From Deferrisomatales bacterium (GTDB taxonomy: Bacteria; Desulfobacterota; Deferrisomatia; Deferrisomatales; JARGFW01), in NCBI GenBank assembly GCA_029211085.1, contig JARGFW010000036.1, positions 1 to 32,188 on the forward strand: a stretch of 32,188 nucleotides of DNA, in the 5' to 3' direction. Of this stretch, positions 15,991-25,548 are shown one piece after another; the stretch's first letter is position 1; every line of letters starts with the position of its first letter. The notes beneath the pieces were generated by a model. The model saw nothing but the letters and a program-made list of their open reading frames with translations. It was not told where the DNA came from and made no database searches. The translations under genes and the position numbers were made by a program.

Positions 15991-17055
15991 ATGGGACAGA
16001 GGCGCCCCATGGCCCGACAGAGGACGGTACTTCTTTTCGTTGTGTTGATGTTCTGGGTGAACGGCGTTCGGGGAGCGGAAGCGGGCCCGCCGGTGAAAGC
16101 GCGGGACCCCGTGGAAGTACCCTCCGGGGCCTCTAGCCCCCAACCGACCCTGCCATCCGGTGTGAAATCACTTGTCTACCGCGGTGGGCTGCTCACCTTG
16201 GATGCGGAGAATGCGAGCCTTCTCGAGGTGCTTCGGGCCATCTCCAGCCTTACCGGCATTCCCATCGAGCCGCAAGCCGGGGTAGGCGGCGGAGTAGCGG
16301 TCACCATCGACGCCGCGCCCTTGCAGGAGGCTTTGCTGCAGATCGTTCGTGCAGCAGGAGAGGAGAACTACGCACTGGAGTTCGTGGGCGGGGACGAGTC
16401 TGGCGAGCCCTCGCGCGTGGACCGGGTGGCAGTTCTGCGCAGAGGCAACCGGGTCCCGCCCCTTGAGGTGGCGAGCCCGGAACTCTCCGCCGAGGTCGCA
16501 GAGCGGCTGCGGGCGCGGGAGGTGGAGTACCGCGCGCTCTTTGCGGAGATGGCTAAGAGGAAGAGCCCGATCGGCGAGGCCATCACCGAGTACAAGGCCC
16601 CGGGCACCAGCGACAAGAGGCGCACCAAGCTCAAGACGTTTTTTCGGCAGACCCCGGTGCGAGACCCCAAGGACAAGGCGCTCCTGAAGGCGGCGATCTT
16701 CGACCCCAAGAACCGCGTGCTCATCAACGAACTCGAGATGGCGCTCTTGCACGCAATTCAGAACAATCCCGAGGAGGGGGACAAGGAATACCTCCTCCAC
16801 CTTTTCACCCGGCCCGACATCGGTGTGGGGTGGCTTGTGTACGCCATACCGCGGGTATGGGACGAGAGGTACGTACCGCACCTGATTCACTATGCGAACT
16901 TGGGTGCTGGTGAGGCAATAGAGATCCTCGGCCAGATGAAGGTCACCGAAGCCGTGCCGGTGCTGGAGGCATTGCTGCGAGCTGGTGATGGTCTTACACC
17001 CAGGAACGCCGCAAACGCCCTCTTTTTGATCACTGGTCACAAGTACACATACTGA
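15991..17055 (+). CDS. Exported STN/secretin-N-like domain protein, unknown function
   Basis: A 354-residue protein. Residues 1-30 are a signal peptide with a hydrophobic core (TVLLFVVLMFWVNGV) and cleavage near GAEA. Residues about 65-130 look like an STN (secretin/TonB short N-terminal) domain: LLTLDAENASLLEVLRAIS, then VAVTIDAAPLQEALLQIV. The C-terminal 200 residues are charged and helical; the end (about 290-350) has HEAT-like helices (EAIEILGQMKVTEAVPVLEALL). There is no secretin or TonB barrel after the STN domain, so this is an orphan periplasmic form. ATG 15991 follows a ggggg run. Neighbours give no clue. Confidence 0.75.
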   Translation: MGQRRPMARQRTVLLFVVLMFWVNGVRGAEAGPPVKARDPVEVPSGASSPQPTLPSGVKSLVYRGGLLTLDAENASLLEVLRAISSLTGIPIEPQAGVGGGVAVTIDAAPLQEALLQIVRAAGEENYALEFVGGDESGEPSRVDRVAVLRRGNRVPPLEVASPELSAEVAERLRAREVEYRALFAEMAKRKSPIGEAITEYKAPGTSDKRRTKLKTFFRQTPVRDPKDKALLKAAIFDPKNRVLINELEMALLHAIQNNPEEGDKEYLLHLFTRPDIGVGWLVYAIPRVWDERYVPHLIHYANLGAGEAIEILGQMKVTEAVPVLEALLRAGDGLTPRNAANALFLITGHKYTY

Positions 17056-17146
17056 TTTTGCGGCGGTGCTCTGCGCCCAACGGCGCCATATTGCACGCTG
17101 TCGGCGCGGATGGAACTCCAGGCGTGAAGATTGCCCCAACACGGAA

Positions 17147-17174
17147 AGGGCCGCCCCGGTGAAGAGGCGGCCCT
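17147..17174. terminator. Hairpin terminator between convergent genes
   Basis: Arms agggccgcc (17147-17155) and ggcggccct (17166-17174) form a perfect nine-pair stem with a ten-base loop. It sits between the rightward STN-domain gene (stop 17055) and the leftward rsgA (stop 17203). In the leftward direction it is followed by ttt, a short U-tract, so it best serves rsgA. Confidence 0.6.
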
Positions 17175-17202
17175 CGGGTCTATTGGTTCATTCGTAGGGT
17201 GC

Positions 17203-18279
17203 TCAGCGGCTCTTGTAGATCCTGCGCACTTCCTTCTTGATCGACTTCCACTTGTCGCGCTCCACCCTGGCCGGTGAGGTGGACTCGACCGCCTGGTGGT
17301 AGGCGATCTCCTTGCCGAGGCGGTGGAATGATTCCAAACGATCGGCATCCAGGTCCCCCTCCTCAACCGCGCACAGGACGGCGCATCCCGGTTCGGTGGT
17401 GTGGGAGCAGTCGGTGAAGCGGCACCGCTGAGCCAGTTCCGCGATGGAGCCGAAAGCCGCAGACAGCGCCTCCTCGCCGGCGATGAGAGCGACCTCCCTG
17501 AGGCCGGGGGTGTCGATCATCACTCCACCACCGGGAATGACCAGTAACTCGCGATGGGTCGTCGTGTGACGGCCTTTGCCCGTGGTCTCCGAGGTCTCTG
17601 CGGTCCGCTGGCGCTCGCCTCCCATGAGGCCGTTCAGGATCGTCGACTTTCCGGCACCCGAAGAGCCAAGGAGGCAGGCGGTCCGTCCCGGAGGCACCAG
17701 GGCACGCACCATGTCAATGCCCGCCACGTCGAGGGCCGACAGCGTCTCGACCGTCGTTGCCGGAGCCAACGCCCGGACCTCCTCGGCCTTCAGGTCTGCA
17801 TCGAAACACAGGTCCGCCTTGTTCAGGAGGATGGCCGGTTCGACGCCCCCTCCCCAGGCCAGGGTGAGGTAGCGTTCGATGCGCCTGGGGTTGTAGTCGC
17901 GGTCGAGGCCGCAAACGACGATGGCGACATCGACGTTGGCAGCCATCACCTGCTGCCTTGCGGCTGTTGGCTGCTCCTTCTTGCGTTCTCCCGCCTGGGC
18001 GCGGCCCAGGGTGGTGCGCCGTGGAAGCACCTTGCGTATCCGGTTGGTCTCGCCTTCGGCGCACTCCAGGGCGACCCAATCGCCCACTGCGGGCATTGGC
18101 GATGCAGCGTCCAGCCTTGCCGCGCCGGGCAGCAGCGCCCAGAGTTCCCCTTCTTCGGTGAGCACGCGGTAGCGTTCACGGGAGGCGAAGCTCACCCGTG
18201 CAGGTTCCCATTCTCCTCGATCCCATGAGGCCAGGGCCATCGCCCAGGCCTCATCCCATCCAAGGTTTTCCAATTTCAT
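17203..18279 (-). CDS. rsgA: Ribosome small subunit biogenesis GTPase RsgA
   Basis: A 358-residue circularly permuted GTPase that checks late 30S subunit maturation. An N-terminal OB-fold (about 30-115) precedes the G-domain, whose motifs are in permuted order: G4 NKAD (153-156), G1 GSSGAGKS (205-212), switch region TTGKGRHTTTH, then G3 DTPG (256-259). The C-terminal zinc site is C286, C291, H293, C299 (CRFTDCSHTTEPGC), followed by a basic tail ending KEVRRIYKSR. ATG 18279 follows gagga. All family features are intact. A short coding sequence and hairpin lie directly upstream. Confidence 0.96.
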   Translation of the reverse strand: MKLENLGWDEAWAMALASWDRGEWEPARVSFASRERYRVLTEEGELWALLPGAARLDAASPMPAVGDWVALECAEGETNRIRKVLPRRTTLGRAQAGERKKEQPTAARQQVMAANVDVAIVVCGLDRDYNPRRIERYLTLAWGGGVEPAILLNKADLCFDADLKAEEVRALAPATTVETLSALDVAGIDMVRALVPPGRTACLLGSSGAGKSTILNGLMGGERQRTAETSETTGKGRHTTTHRELLVIPGGGVMIDTPGLREVALIAGEEALSAAFGSIAELAQRCRFTDCSHTTEPGCAVLCAVEEGDLDADRLESFHRLGKEIAYHQAVESTSPARVERDKWKSIKKEVRRIYKSR

Positions 18280-18616
18280 GGCTGTTGTCCTCGTTCCTTG
18301 CTTGACGTCGAAAGGTCCGAGGAGGTGGTTGCGGGCGGCTACCCGCCTTGCGCCTCCTCCGGACACGCTCCTGCCCGATGAAAGCGGCTCACAAGTTCCG
18401 ATTCCCCTGCCATGAACACCTCCCTCGATGACATGTCACCGTGCCACCCGATCCCGTTGCGTCGGGGCCGCCTTGGCCCCGCATCCCATCCACCGCCGCA
18501 TCCGGAGTGCCGTGTCTTCCGGCAGGCCTTCATGGATCCCGCGGATCTGGGAAATACGCGGTCCGCAGACCTTGGACTTTGATTCCGTGGGGTCCCGTCC
18601 GAGAAAAGCCTTTGCC
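18280..18616. other. Region upstream of rsgA with hairpin and short reading frame
   Basis: Between the leftward fixJ-like gene and rsgA. It holds a long imperfect hairpin at 18316-18363 (arms tccgaggagg and cctcctccgga, with a smaller gcggg/cccgc stem inside) and the 24-codon frame described separately. I see no other gene and no clear promoter hexamers. Confidence 0.45.
18339..18413 (-). CDS. Possible 24-residue leader peptide before rsgA
   Basis: ATG 18413 is preceded, at a normal five-base spacing, by gggagg (18419-18424), one of the better ribosome-binding sites nearby. The frame encodes MAGESELVSRFHRAGACPEE and four more residues and stops at 18339 inside the loop of the 18316-18363 hairpin, 60 bases before the rsgA start. 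This layout would let translation of the short frame change folding of the rsgA leader. There is no run of a regulatory amino acid and no known homologue, so chance remains quite possible. Confidence 0.35.
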   Translation of the reverse strand: MAGESELVSRFHRAGACPEEAQGG

Positions 18617-19243
18617 TCAACGCTGGTCCGCGCCCACCCCCAGGGTCTGGGCCATGCGCACCAGGTGGGCCAGGGACTCGGCCCCCATCTTTCCCATGAC
18701 CTTGCCCCGATGCACCTTGATCGTCTTCTCACCCACCCCGAGGTCGTAAGCGATCTGTTTGTTGAGCGCGCCGCTGACCACCCGCTCGAAGACCTCCCGT
18801 TCCCGGGGGGTCAACGTCTCCATCCGCCTCTGCAACTCCGCCAGGACCCTGGCGTCGCGCCGGTTGTTCCGGTCCAACTCCAGCGACGTGTGGATCGCAT
18901 CCAGCAGATCCTGGTCGTTGAAGGGTTTGGAGAGAAAGTCCACCGCACCGGCCTTCATGGCGCGCACCCCCATGGGCAGATCCCCGTGCCCGGTGATGAA
19001 GATCACGGGAATGCCGCACCCCCTTTTCGCCAGCTCCGACTGCAGATCCATGCCGTTCATCCCCGGCATGCGGACATCCAGCACCAGGCAGCTGGGGCGG
19101 TCGGGACGCTCCGCCTCCAGGAACTCCTGGGCCGAAACGAACGGCTCCGAAGCCAGCCCCACGGAACGCAGCAGCTGCCCCAGGGAGCGCCGCACCGAAG
19201 CGTCGTCATCGACGATGAACACCAGTGGCTCTTGTTGGTCCAT
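18617..19243 (-). CDS. FixJ-family two-component response regulator
   Basis: A 208-residue transcription regulator. The N-terminal receiver domain has acidic residues D12-D14, phospho-acceptor D56 (LVLDVRMPGMNG), T84 and K106 (SKPF). After a linker, the LuxR/GerE helix-turn-helix spans about 142-202 (LTPREREVFERVVSG, then NKQIAYDLGVGEKTIKVHR). It starts 56 bases after the end of the PAS histidine kinase on the same strand, so the two form a cognate FixL/FixJ- or TodS/StyR-like pair. ATG 19243 has only a weak ribosome-binding site (aggga). Target genes are not evident. Confidence 0.93.
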   Translation of the reverse strand: MDQQEPLVFIVDDDASVRRSLGQLLRSVGLASEPFVSAQEFLEAERPDRPSCLVLDVRMPGMNGMDLQSELAKRGCGIPVIFITGHGDLPMGVRAMKAGAVDFLSKPFNDQDLLDAIHTSLELDRNNRRDARVLAELQRRMETLTPREREVFERVVSGALNKQIAYDLGVGEKTIKVHRGKVMGKMGAESLAHLVRMAQTLGVGADQR

Positions 19244-19299
19244 GGTCCCTGTCCCGCGGCAGAGGTTCGGTGGGCACCCGGGCCCCGCCCCGTCCCGGT

Positions 19300-21267
19300 T
19301 CACGAGATCTCCGCGAGGGGCGGCAGAGTCAGGTGAAAGGTGGCTCCCGGATTGCCGCCCCCCACCGCCCGGAGGCTGCCGCCGTGGGCCTCGGCGATGG
19401 AGCGGCTGATCGAGAGGCCCATCCCCATGCCCGCCTGTTTGGTGGTGAAGAACGCGTCGAAAACCTTCTCGCACAACTCCGGCGCGATGCCCGGCCCGGT
19501 GTCGGACACCGAAATCCGCACCTCGCCCGGCGCAGGGAGGGAGGTGCGGATCGCCAGCTCCCGCTCCTCGCCGCTCCCCGCCATGGCCTCGAAACCGTTG
19601 AGCACCAGATTGACCAGCACCTGCTGCAACTGCACCCGGTCGCCCCGGGTCGGCGGCAGAGCGGGGGCGAGATCGGTGGTGACGACGACGTTGTGCAGGC
19701 TCGCATCGTTGCGCAGCAGGAACAACACCTCCTCCACCAGGGGGTTGATCTCGACCCTCTGGGTCATGTGCTCGCCCTTGACCGCGAACGCCCGCAGGCT
19801 GCGCACCACCTCGCTGGCACGCCGATCATCGGCGATGATGTACTGCAGCGCAGCCTCGACCTCCGCCAGGTTCGGTGGATCCGCGGCCAGGAACCGGACG
19901 GCGGCCTGGGCACTGCTGAGCATGGCCGCCAGGGGCTGGTTCAGCTCGTGCACCATCGACGCGGCCAGTTCCCCGAGGGTCGCGACCCGGGTGACGTGGG
20001 CCAGTTCGTCCCGCTGGCGCTGGGCCTGCATCTCGGCGGCACGGCGATCGGTGATGTCCTGTACCAGGGAGTAGAAGCCCAACACCTGCCCGGCGGGGTC
20101 CAGATGCGGCACGTAGCTCGCCTCGATGAACCGGGTGTCCTCTTCCCCCAGCAGCGGCACGTCCATCCGGTAGCGGACCGGAACCCCGGTGAGCGCTTCG
20201 TCCACGTAGGGCTTGACCTGTGCGTAGACCTCCTCTCCCAGCACTTCCCGCATGGTCTTGCCGTACACCTCGTCGGCGGCGATGCCGTGCCACTGCTCGT
20301 AGGCCTGGTTGTTGAAACGGTACCGGCGGTCGCCCCCCACGTAGGCGATCAGCCCGGGCAGGGCGTCGGCGATCATGCGCACCCGCTTCTCGCTGCCCGC
20401 CAGGCGCGCATCCGCCCGGCGGCGCGCCACGGCGTTGGCGAAGATGCCCCCGAGGAACCGGAGCTCCTCCACGATCTCGCTCGGCCAGTCGCGCTCGCAG
20501 GTGAACGAATCGATCAGGAAGGCGCCGAGAAACGTGCCGCCCACCTTCAGCGGCACCACCAGGGCGGCTTTGATCCCCGCGACCTCGGCGAAGCGCCTCT
20601 CGTGTACCCAGTTGTGGGGAATCTCCTCCCGGCCGCGGAAGAAATACGGCTCGCCGCCGCGGATCCGATCGGTGAGCATGGGCATGAACTGGCGGGTGTG
20701 GGAGTCCAGGGGCGCGGCGGCCCCGGTCTTCACCCAGCTGTGGAGCGGCTGGTAGCTCTTGGTGTTGGTCTGCACCTCCACCAGGGTGCACCGCTCCAAC
20801 TGGAAGAACTCCCCCAGCAGCCCCAACCCGGCCGAGATCTCCCGATCCACTTCCCGGGCCGCCAGGTTGACGAACCGTGCCGAGATCGTGGAGGCGAGTT
20901 GTTGGAATCTCAGGCGCCGCTCCAGTGCCTCTTCGACCCGCTTGCGGCGCGGCTCCACCAAGCCGATGGCGATCCCGTGTTGGGTGCCGTCGATGCGGTG
21001 CAGGACCCAGGCAATCTCTTCGTCGCCGTCGGGTGCGCCGAGCCCCGGGCCCTCCACGACCAGGGTGCCGGCGGCACACATCTCCCCCACCGGATCCCGT
21101 TGCGGGTCGAGCCCGAGCACCTCGCGGATCCCGGGAGCGGCCGCGGCGCCGCGGATGCCCTCCAGGAGCGGTATCATGTTCCCGTTCCAGCGCTGGATGC
21201 GGCCGCCGGCGTCGAACAGGAACACGAAACCCACTGCCGACCGCAGCAGGCTCTCCAGCAACGGCAT
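19300..21267 (-). CDS. Soluble PAS-GAF-PAS sensor histidine kinase
   Basis: About 655 residues, no membrane segment, so a cytosolic sensor. Domains in order: a PAS-like region (1-100), a GAF domain (about 120-285), a second PAS (295-410, ending in YSLVQDITDRR), a HisKA domain with phospho-acceptor H440 in VHELNQP, and a HATPase domain with N-box N557, G1 DTGPGIA (589-595) and G2 GMGMGLSI. The VHELNQP form is typical of FixL/StyS-type kinases paired with FixJ regulators, and such a regulator follows. The start is uncertain: ATG 21267 begins the PAS domain, but in-frame ATGs at 21357 and 21381 exist and none has a good ribosome-binding site. No heme or flavin ligand is obvious. Confidence 0.9.
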   Translation of the reverse strand: MPLLESLLRSAVGFVFLFDAGGRIQRWNGNMIPLLEGIRGAAAAPGIREVLGLDPQRDPVGEMCAAGTLVVEGPGLGAPDGDEEIAWVLHRIDGTQHGIAIGLVEPRRKRVEEALERRLRFQQLASTISARFVNLAAREVDREISAGLGLLGEFFQLERCTLVEVQTNTKSYQPLHSWVKTGAAAPLDSHTRQFMPMLTDRIRGGEPYFFRGREEIPHNWVHERRFAEVAGIKAALVVPLKVGGTFLGAFLIDSFTCERDWPSEIVEELRFLGGIFANAVARRRADARLAGSEKRVRMIADALPGLIAYVGGDRRYRFNNQAYEQWHGIAADEVYGKTMREVLGEEVYAQVKPYVDEALTGVPVRYRMDVPLLGEEDTRFIEASYVPHLDPAGQVLGFYSLVQDITDRRAAEMQAQRQRDELAHVTRVATLGELAASMVHELNQPLAAMLSSAQAAVRFLAADPPNLAEVEAALQYIIADDRRASEVVRSLRAFAVKGEHMTQRVEINPLVEEVLFLLRNDASLHNVVVTTDLAPALPPTRGDRVQLQQVLVNLVLNGFEAMAGSGEERELAIRTSLPAPGEVRISVSDTGPGIAPELCEKVFDAFFTTKQAGMGMGLSISRSIAEAHGGSLRAVGGGNPGATFHLTLPPLAEIS

Positions 21268-21465
21268 GGGTGGGGAGGGGCACTGCGGGGGAAGCGGGAC
21301 CTCCAGGGACCCCACCCCTCCGCAGCAGAGGGGGGCAGCCGCCGGTCCGCTACCCATGGCACCCGGTTCTCGGGGGCCCACCCAGACACCGGGCGGGGAG
21401 CGCGGCGGCGGCTCCCGACCCTGGCCGGGGCCTCCCGCGGGGCGCGTCGGTACCGCCGCCCACGG

Positions 21466-21864
21466 TCAGCGCCGGGCCTTTTTCGCCACCAGTTCCATGA
21501 ACCCGCGCTGGTCGATGACGAACCGGACGTGGTGGGCCTGACCGATCCTCTCGACCTCGTCGAAGCACTCCACCGCAAAGACGAACTTGCGCCCGTCGCT
21601 CTCCACCAGCCGCGCCACCGTGCGGATCTCCATGCCGATGGGGGTGGGGGCGGTGTGCCGCAGATCGACCTGGGCGCCGGCGGACAGCTCCCCGGGGTCG
21701 AGCCACGGCTCCATCAGTGCCGCCGCGGCCTCCTCCACCGCCAGCACCAGGTGAGGCGTGCCGAAGACGTCGGGCAGGCTCTCCCGATGGGCGTTGGCAC
21801 TGGTGGCCGGGGTGGCGGTCATGGTGTAGGTGTGCGAGTCGCCGATGCGCCAGATCTCTTTCAA
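21466..21864 (-). CDS. Hotdog-fold thioesterase, FlK-like
   Basis: A 132-residue single hotdog domain resembling fluoroacetyl-CoA thioesterase FlK and its relatives. The FlK catalytic residues Thr, Glu and His have counterparts in FGTPHLVLAVEEAAAA (T36, E44 or E45) and DLRHTAPTPIGM (H70). FlK-like proteins hydrolyse short acyl-CoAs; most bacterial members have no known substrate. The start is TTG 21864, with gggagagg just upstream; an ATG fifteen codons in is less likely because it would cut into the domain. It lies upstream of the histidine kinase on the same strand, with about 200 bases between. Confidence 0.8.
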   Translation of the reverse strand: MKEIWRIGDSHTYTMTATPATSANAHRESLPDVFGTPHLVLAVEEAAAALMEPWLDPGELSAGAQVDLRHTAPTPIGMEIRTVARLVESDGRKFVFAVECFDEVERIGQAHHVRFVIDQRGFMELVAKKARR

Positions 21865-22018
21865 CGCCCTCTCCCGTGTGGAAACCGTGCTCCTGCTGCG
21901 CCGCCCCCCGGTTGATCAGCAATACCAGTTTCTCCGTGCCCCCGTCCAGAAGCGGCGCCTCCTCCGGCCCCGGGGTTGGGTGGCACCAGCGCGCCCTGCC
22001 GTTCTCCCCGTGACTCGG

Positions 22019-22246
22019 CTAGGGTCGCGCGCCGACCTCGCCCAGGCGGTTCTGCACCTCTTGCAGTCTCTCGGGCAGGTATCCCTGCCATGCCATGGCC
22101 ACGCTCCCCCCGTGGTCGACCCGGATATTGGCGGGCAGGCGGAACACCCCATACAGCGCCATCCGGTCCCCCTCCTCGTCCCACACCGCCGGCAGCGCCT
22201 GCGCCCCGCCCGCTGCAACCGGTCCCAGTGCGGCGCAGAGCCACAT
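22019..22246 (-). CDS. Small protein of unknown function
   Basis: At least 75 residues. The C-terminal part (VWDEEGDRMALYGVFRLPAN, followed by WQGYLPERLQEVQNRLGEV) has normal protein composition and codon use. The start is unsure: ATG 22246 gives MWLCAALGPVAAGG, which could be a short export signal but has a poor ribosome-binding site, while ATG 22357 behind a ggggg run adds a 37-residue Arg-rich stretch that looks unlike a real N-terminus. It is leftward, upstream of the thioesterase gene. I do not recognise a family. Confidence 0.5.
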   Translation of the reverse strand: MWLCAALGPVAAGGAQALPAVWDEEGDRMALYGVFRLPANIRVDHGGSVAMAWQGYLPERLQEVQNRLGEVGARP

Positions 22247-22494
22247 CTGGTGGGTCCATCGCGTGACGAATCTTCCCTCGCATCGCGTGTCCGACCCATC
22301 CGGGCCGGAACGTTTGGAACGTGCCCGGGTGGCCTTGGGCGGTGTCCGGCGGCCCATTCCATTCGCCCCCCCCAACTCCCGTGTACACCAGGCCAAGTGT
22401 AGTCTAGGCCCGGCATACCCGAAAACCCATTGGACACACCGAGTATTTATTTCTTGCAACAACCCGCGCGTCCCTGTAGCTTCCGCACCACTTG
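22247..22494. other. Intergenic region upstream of the cold-shock gene
   Basis: No convincing gene. An AT-rich patch near 22443-22455 (tatttatttcttg) in otherwise GC-rich DNA probably belongs to the cold-shock promoter, but I cannot match both hexamers at proper spacing. Confidence 0.35.
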
Positions 22495-22587
22495 GCCGGA
22501 ACACCTGTGGTCTTCCGGCACAAGCGCAGTTCCCCGCACTGGGTCTCTTCCCAGCGCGGCTACACACCGTTGGGATGGGAAATCCCA
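22495..22587 (+). promoter_or_regulatory. Structured 5' leader of the cold-shock gene
   Basis: Two hairpins precede the ribosome-binding site. The first (22495-22519) has arms gccggaa/ttccggc plus acc/ggt with one internal mismatch and a three-base loop. The second (22571-22587) has arms tgggat/atccca with a five-base loop, ending nine bases before ggagg (22596-22600). Long structured leaders acting as temperature switches are known for cspA-type genes; applying that here is inference. Confidence 0.5.
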
Positions 22588-22608
22588 GCACGATTGGAGG
22601 CAGGATCC

Positions 22609-22812
22609 ATGGCGAAAGGTACTGTGAAGTGGTTCAACGATCAAAAGGGTTTCGGTTTCATCACCCCCAACGACGGCGGCGCGGACTTGTTCGTGCATTT
22701 CAGCGCCATCACGGGTGAGGGGTTCAAGTCCCTGGCCGAAGGCCAGGCGGTAGAGTACGAGGCAGGCCAGGGCCAGAAGGGCCCCCAGGCCACCAACGTG
22801 CGCCCCGCCTAG
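22609..22812 (+). CDS. CspA-family cold-shock protein
   Basis: A 67-residue single-stranded nucleic-acid-binding OB-fold protein that acts as an RNA chaperone. RNP1 (KGFGFI, residues 13-18) and RNP2 (LFVHF, 27-31) are intact, as is the opening [10 protein letters not shown]. The length is exactly that of the family. ATG 22609 follows ggagg by eight bases. A strong intrinsic terminator lies right after it, so it is probably mostly transcribed alone, with a DEAD-box helicase gene beyond. Structured leader hairpins lie upstream. Confidence 0.97.
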   Translation: MAKGTVKWFNDQKGFGFITPNDGGADLFVHFSAITGEGFKSLAEGQAVEYEAGQGQKGPQATNVRPA

Positions 22813-22827
22813 TTCCGAAGAACCTCC

Positions 22828-22869
22828 AAAAGAGGGGCGGCCCGGTACCCGGGCTGCCCCTCTTTTTTT
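22828..22869 (+). terminator. Rho-independent terminator of the cold-shock gene
   Basis: Arms agaggggcggcccgg and ccgggctgcccctct (one G-U pair) form a 15-pair stem with a three-base loop, preceded by an A run and followed by seven T. This is a textbook intrinsic terminator 15 bases after the csp stop codon. Some read-through into the helicase gene is possible. Confidence 0.93.
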
Positions 22870-22899
22870 CCCCGATCCAATTCCATCAGGACAATCCCT

Positions 22900-24108
22900 T
22901 TGAATTTCGAAGCGTTTGAACTCCACCCGCATCTCCTGGCGGGCATCCGGAGGTCAACATACACAGAGCCCACCCCCATCCAGGCCCAGGTGATCCCCAA
23001 AATCCTCGCGGGCAGAGACGTGCTGGGCATCGCGCAGACGGGCACGGGCAAGACCGCCGCGTTCGCCATCCCGATCCTGCAGCGGCTCATGGAGGGCCCC
23101 AGGAGAGGGTCGCGAGCCCTAGTGATCGTGCCCACCCGCGAACTGGCGGAGCAGATCCACGGGAGTTTCACTGTGCTGGGCCGCAAGGTCGCCGTACAGA
23201 GCACCCCCGTCTACGGCGGCGTGGGCATGCAACCCCAGATCGACCGGTTGCGCAACGGCAAAGACATCGTCATCGCCTGTCCCGGGCGCCTGCTCGACCA
23301 CCTGGAGCGGGGCACCATCGACCTCTCCCAGGTGGAGACCCTGGTACTGGACGAAGCCGACCGGATGTTCGACATGGGCTTTCTGCCCGATCTCCGCAAG
23401 ATCATCGCCCGGCTGCCGAGGCAGCGCCAGAGCCTCTTGTTTGCCGCCACCATGCCCGAGGAGGTCCAGGCGCTGGCCAACAAGGTCCTACGCCAGCCCG
23501 AGGTGGTGCGCATCGATCAGGAAACCATCGCGGTCACGGTCTCCCATACCCTCTACCCCGTCGGCCAGACCAGCAAGACCGACCTGTTGCTGCGGCTGTT
23601 GCACCACACCGAGACCCAGTCGGTCCTGGTCTTCACCCAGACCCGCGACCTGGCCAGGCGCCTCGCCGATACTCTGGGGAACGCCGGGCACAGGGCCACC
23701 TCCCTGCAGGCTGATCTCTCCCAGGGCCGCCGCCAGGCCGCCCTCGACGGGTTCCGGGATGGCACGTACCAGATCCTGGTGGCCACCGACATCGCGGCGC
23801 GCGGACTCGACGTGTCGACCATCTCCCACGTGATCAACTACGACATGCCCAGTACGGTGGACGACTACGCACACCGCATCGGGCGCACCGGGCGGGCCCG
23901 CCGCGGGGGACACGCGGTGTCCCTGGTGACCCCCGACGACGCCGCGATGGTGCGCGCGATCGAGGCGACCCTGGGGGCGACCATCGAACCGGGCAAGACA
24001 CCGGGCCCCTTGGCTCCCAGGGCCGGGAACGACCGGCGCGCAGGCCGGGGGACAGCGGGGAAGCGGGGAGTACGCCCCCGGGGGAAGATCAACACCCGAA
24101 GACGCTAG
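22900..24108 (+). CDS. DEAD-box ATP-dependent RNA helicase
   Basis: A 402-residue RhlE-like RNA helicase. Q motif YTEPTPIQ (21-28), motif I AQTGTGKT (45-52), motif Ib PGR, motif II DEAD (151-154), motif III as AAT (182-184, usually SAT), motif V ATDIAARGLD and motif VI HRIGRTGRA are present. The tail from about residue 370 is short, basic and Gly/Arg-rich, suited to RNA binding. It starts at TTG 22900 with agga eight bases upstream; this begins the Q-region as MNFEAFELHP. It follows the cold-shock gene and its terminator, a common cold-adaptation pairing. Confidence 0.94.
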   Translation: MNFEAFELHPHLLAGIRRSTYTEPTPIQAQVIPKILAGRDVLGIAQTGTGKTAAFAIPILQRLMEGPRRGSRALVIVPTRELAEQIHGSFTVLGRKVAVQSTPVYGGVGMQPQIDRLRNGKDIVIACPGRLLDHLERGTIDLSQVETLVLDEADRMFDMGFLPDLRKIIARLPRQRQSLLFAATMPEEVQALANKVLRQPEVVRIDQETIAVTVSHTLYPVGQTSKTDLLLRLLHHTETQSVLVFTQTRDLARRLADTLGNAGHRATSLQADLSQGRRQAALDGFRDGTYQILVATDIAARGLDVSTISHVINYDMPSTVDDYAHRIGRTGRARRGGHAVSLVTPDDAAMVRAIEATLGATIEPGKTPGPLAPRAGNDRRAGRGTAGKRGVRPRGKINTRRR

Positions 24109-24321
24109 ACCCGTCCAAACGGGACGGCCCACCCGGTTCCTGCGCCTGCCCATGTCGCACCGTTCCCGTACCCCCTCCACGACACGTCGCCCCTTCCCCT
24201 CTGAACCCACCCCGCCCGCGCCAACGGAACACCGTGCGGACGGGAACCCAGCGCCTTCGCGCGGCCCTCACTCCTCCGTCGGCAGCCCCTCCGGTGGCCG
24301 GGCGGACGCCGCGCCGAGGGC

Positions 24322-25395
<1,074 letters not shown>

Positions 25396-25548
25396 TCCGA
25401 GTTCCTCCGGTGTGGGGTGCAGTGCCTCCCATTGTCGCGGAGGACGGAGCAGCAGTTCCAGGGGTTACTGGCGGGGGCACCTAGACAAACGACGATCTCG
25501 CGGGGTAGGTTGCCCTGCCATGGAACCATCCAGGAAAGGGAGAACGCC

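Noticed and set aside
19225-21915. Very long rightward open frame antisense to the histidine kinase
   Set aside because: It is His/Gly/Arg/Pro-rich, lacks any motif, and mirrors the kinase and thioesterase genes, which carry complete conserved motifs. Long antisense frames are expected in DNA this GC-rich.
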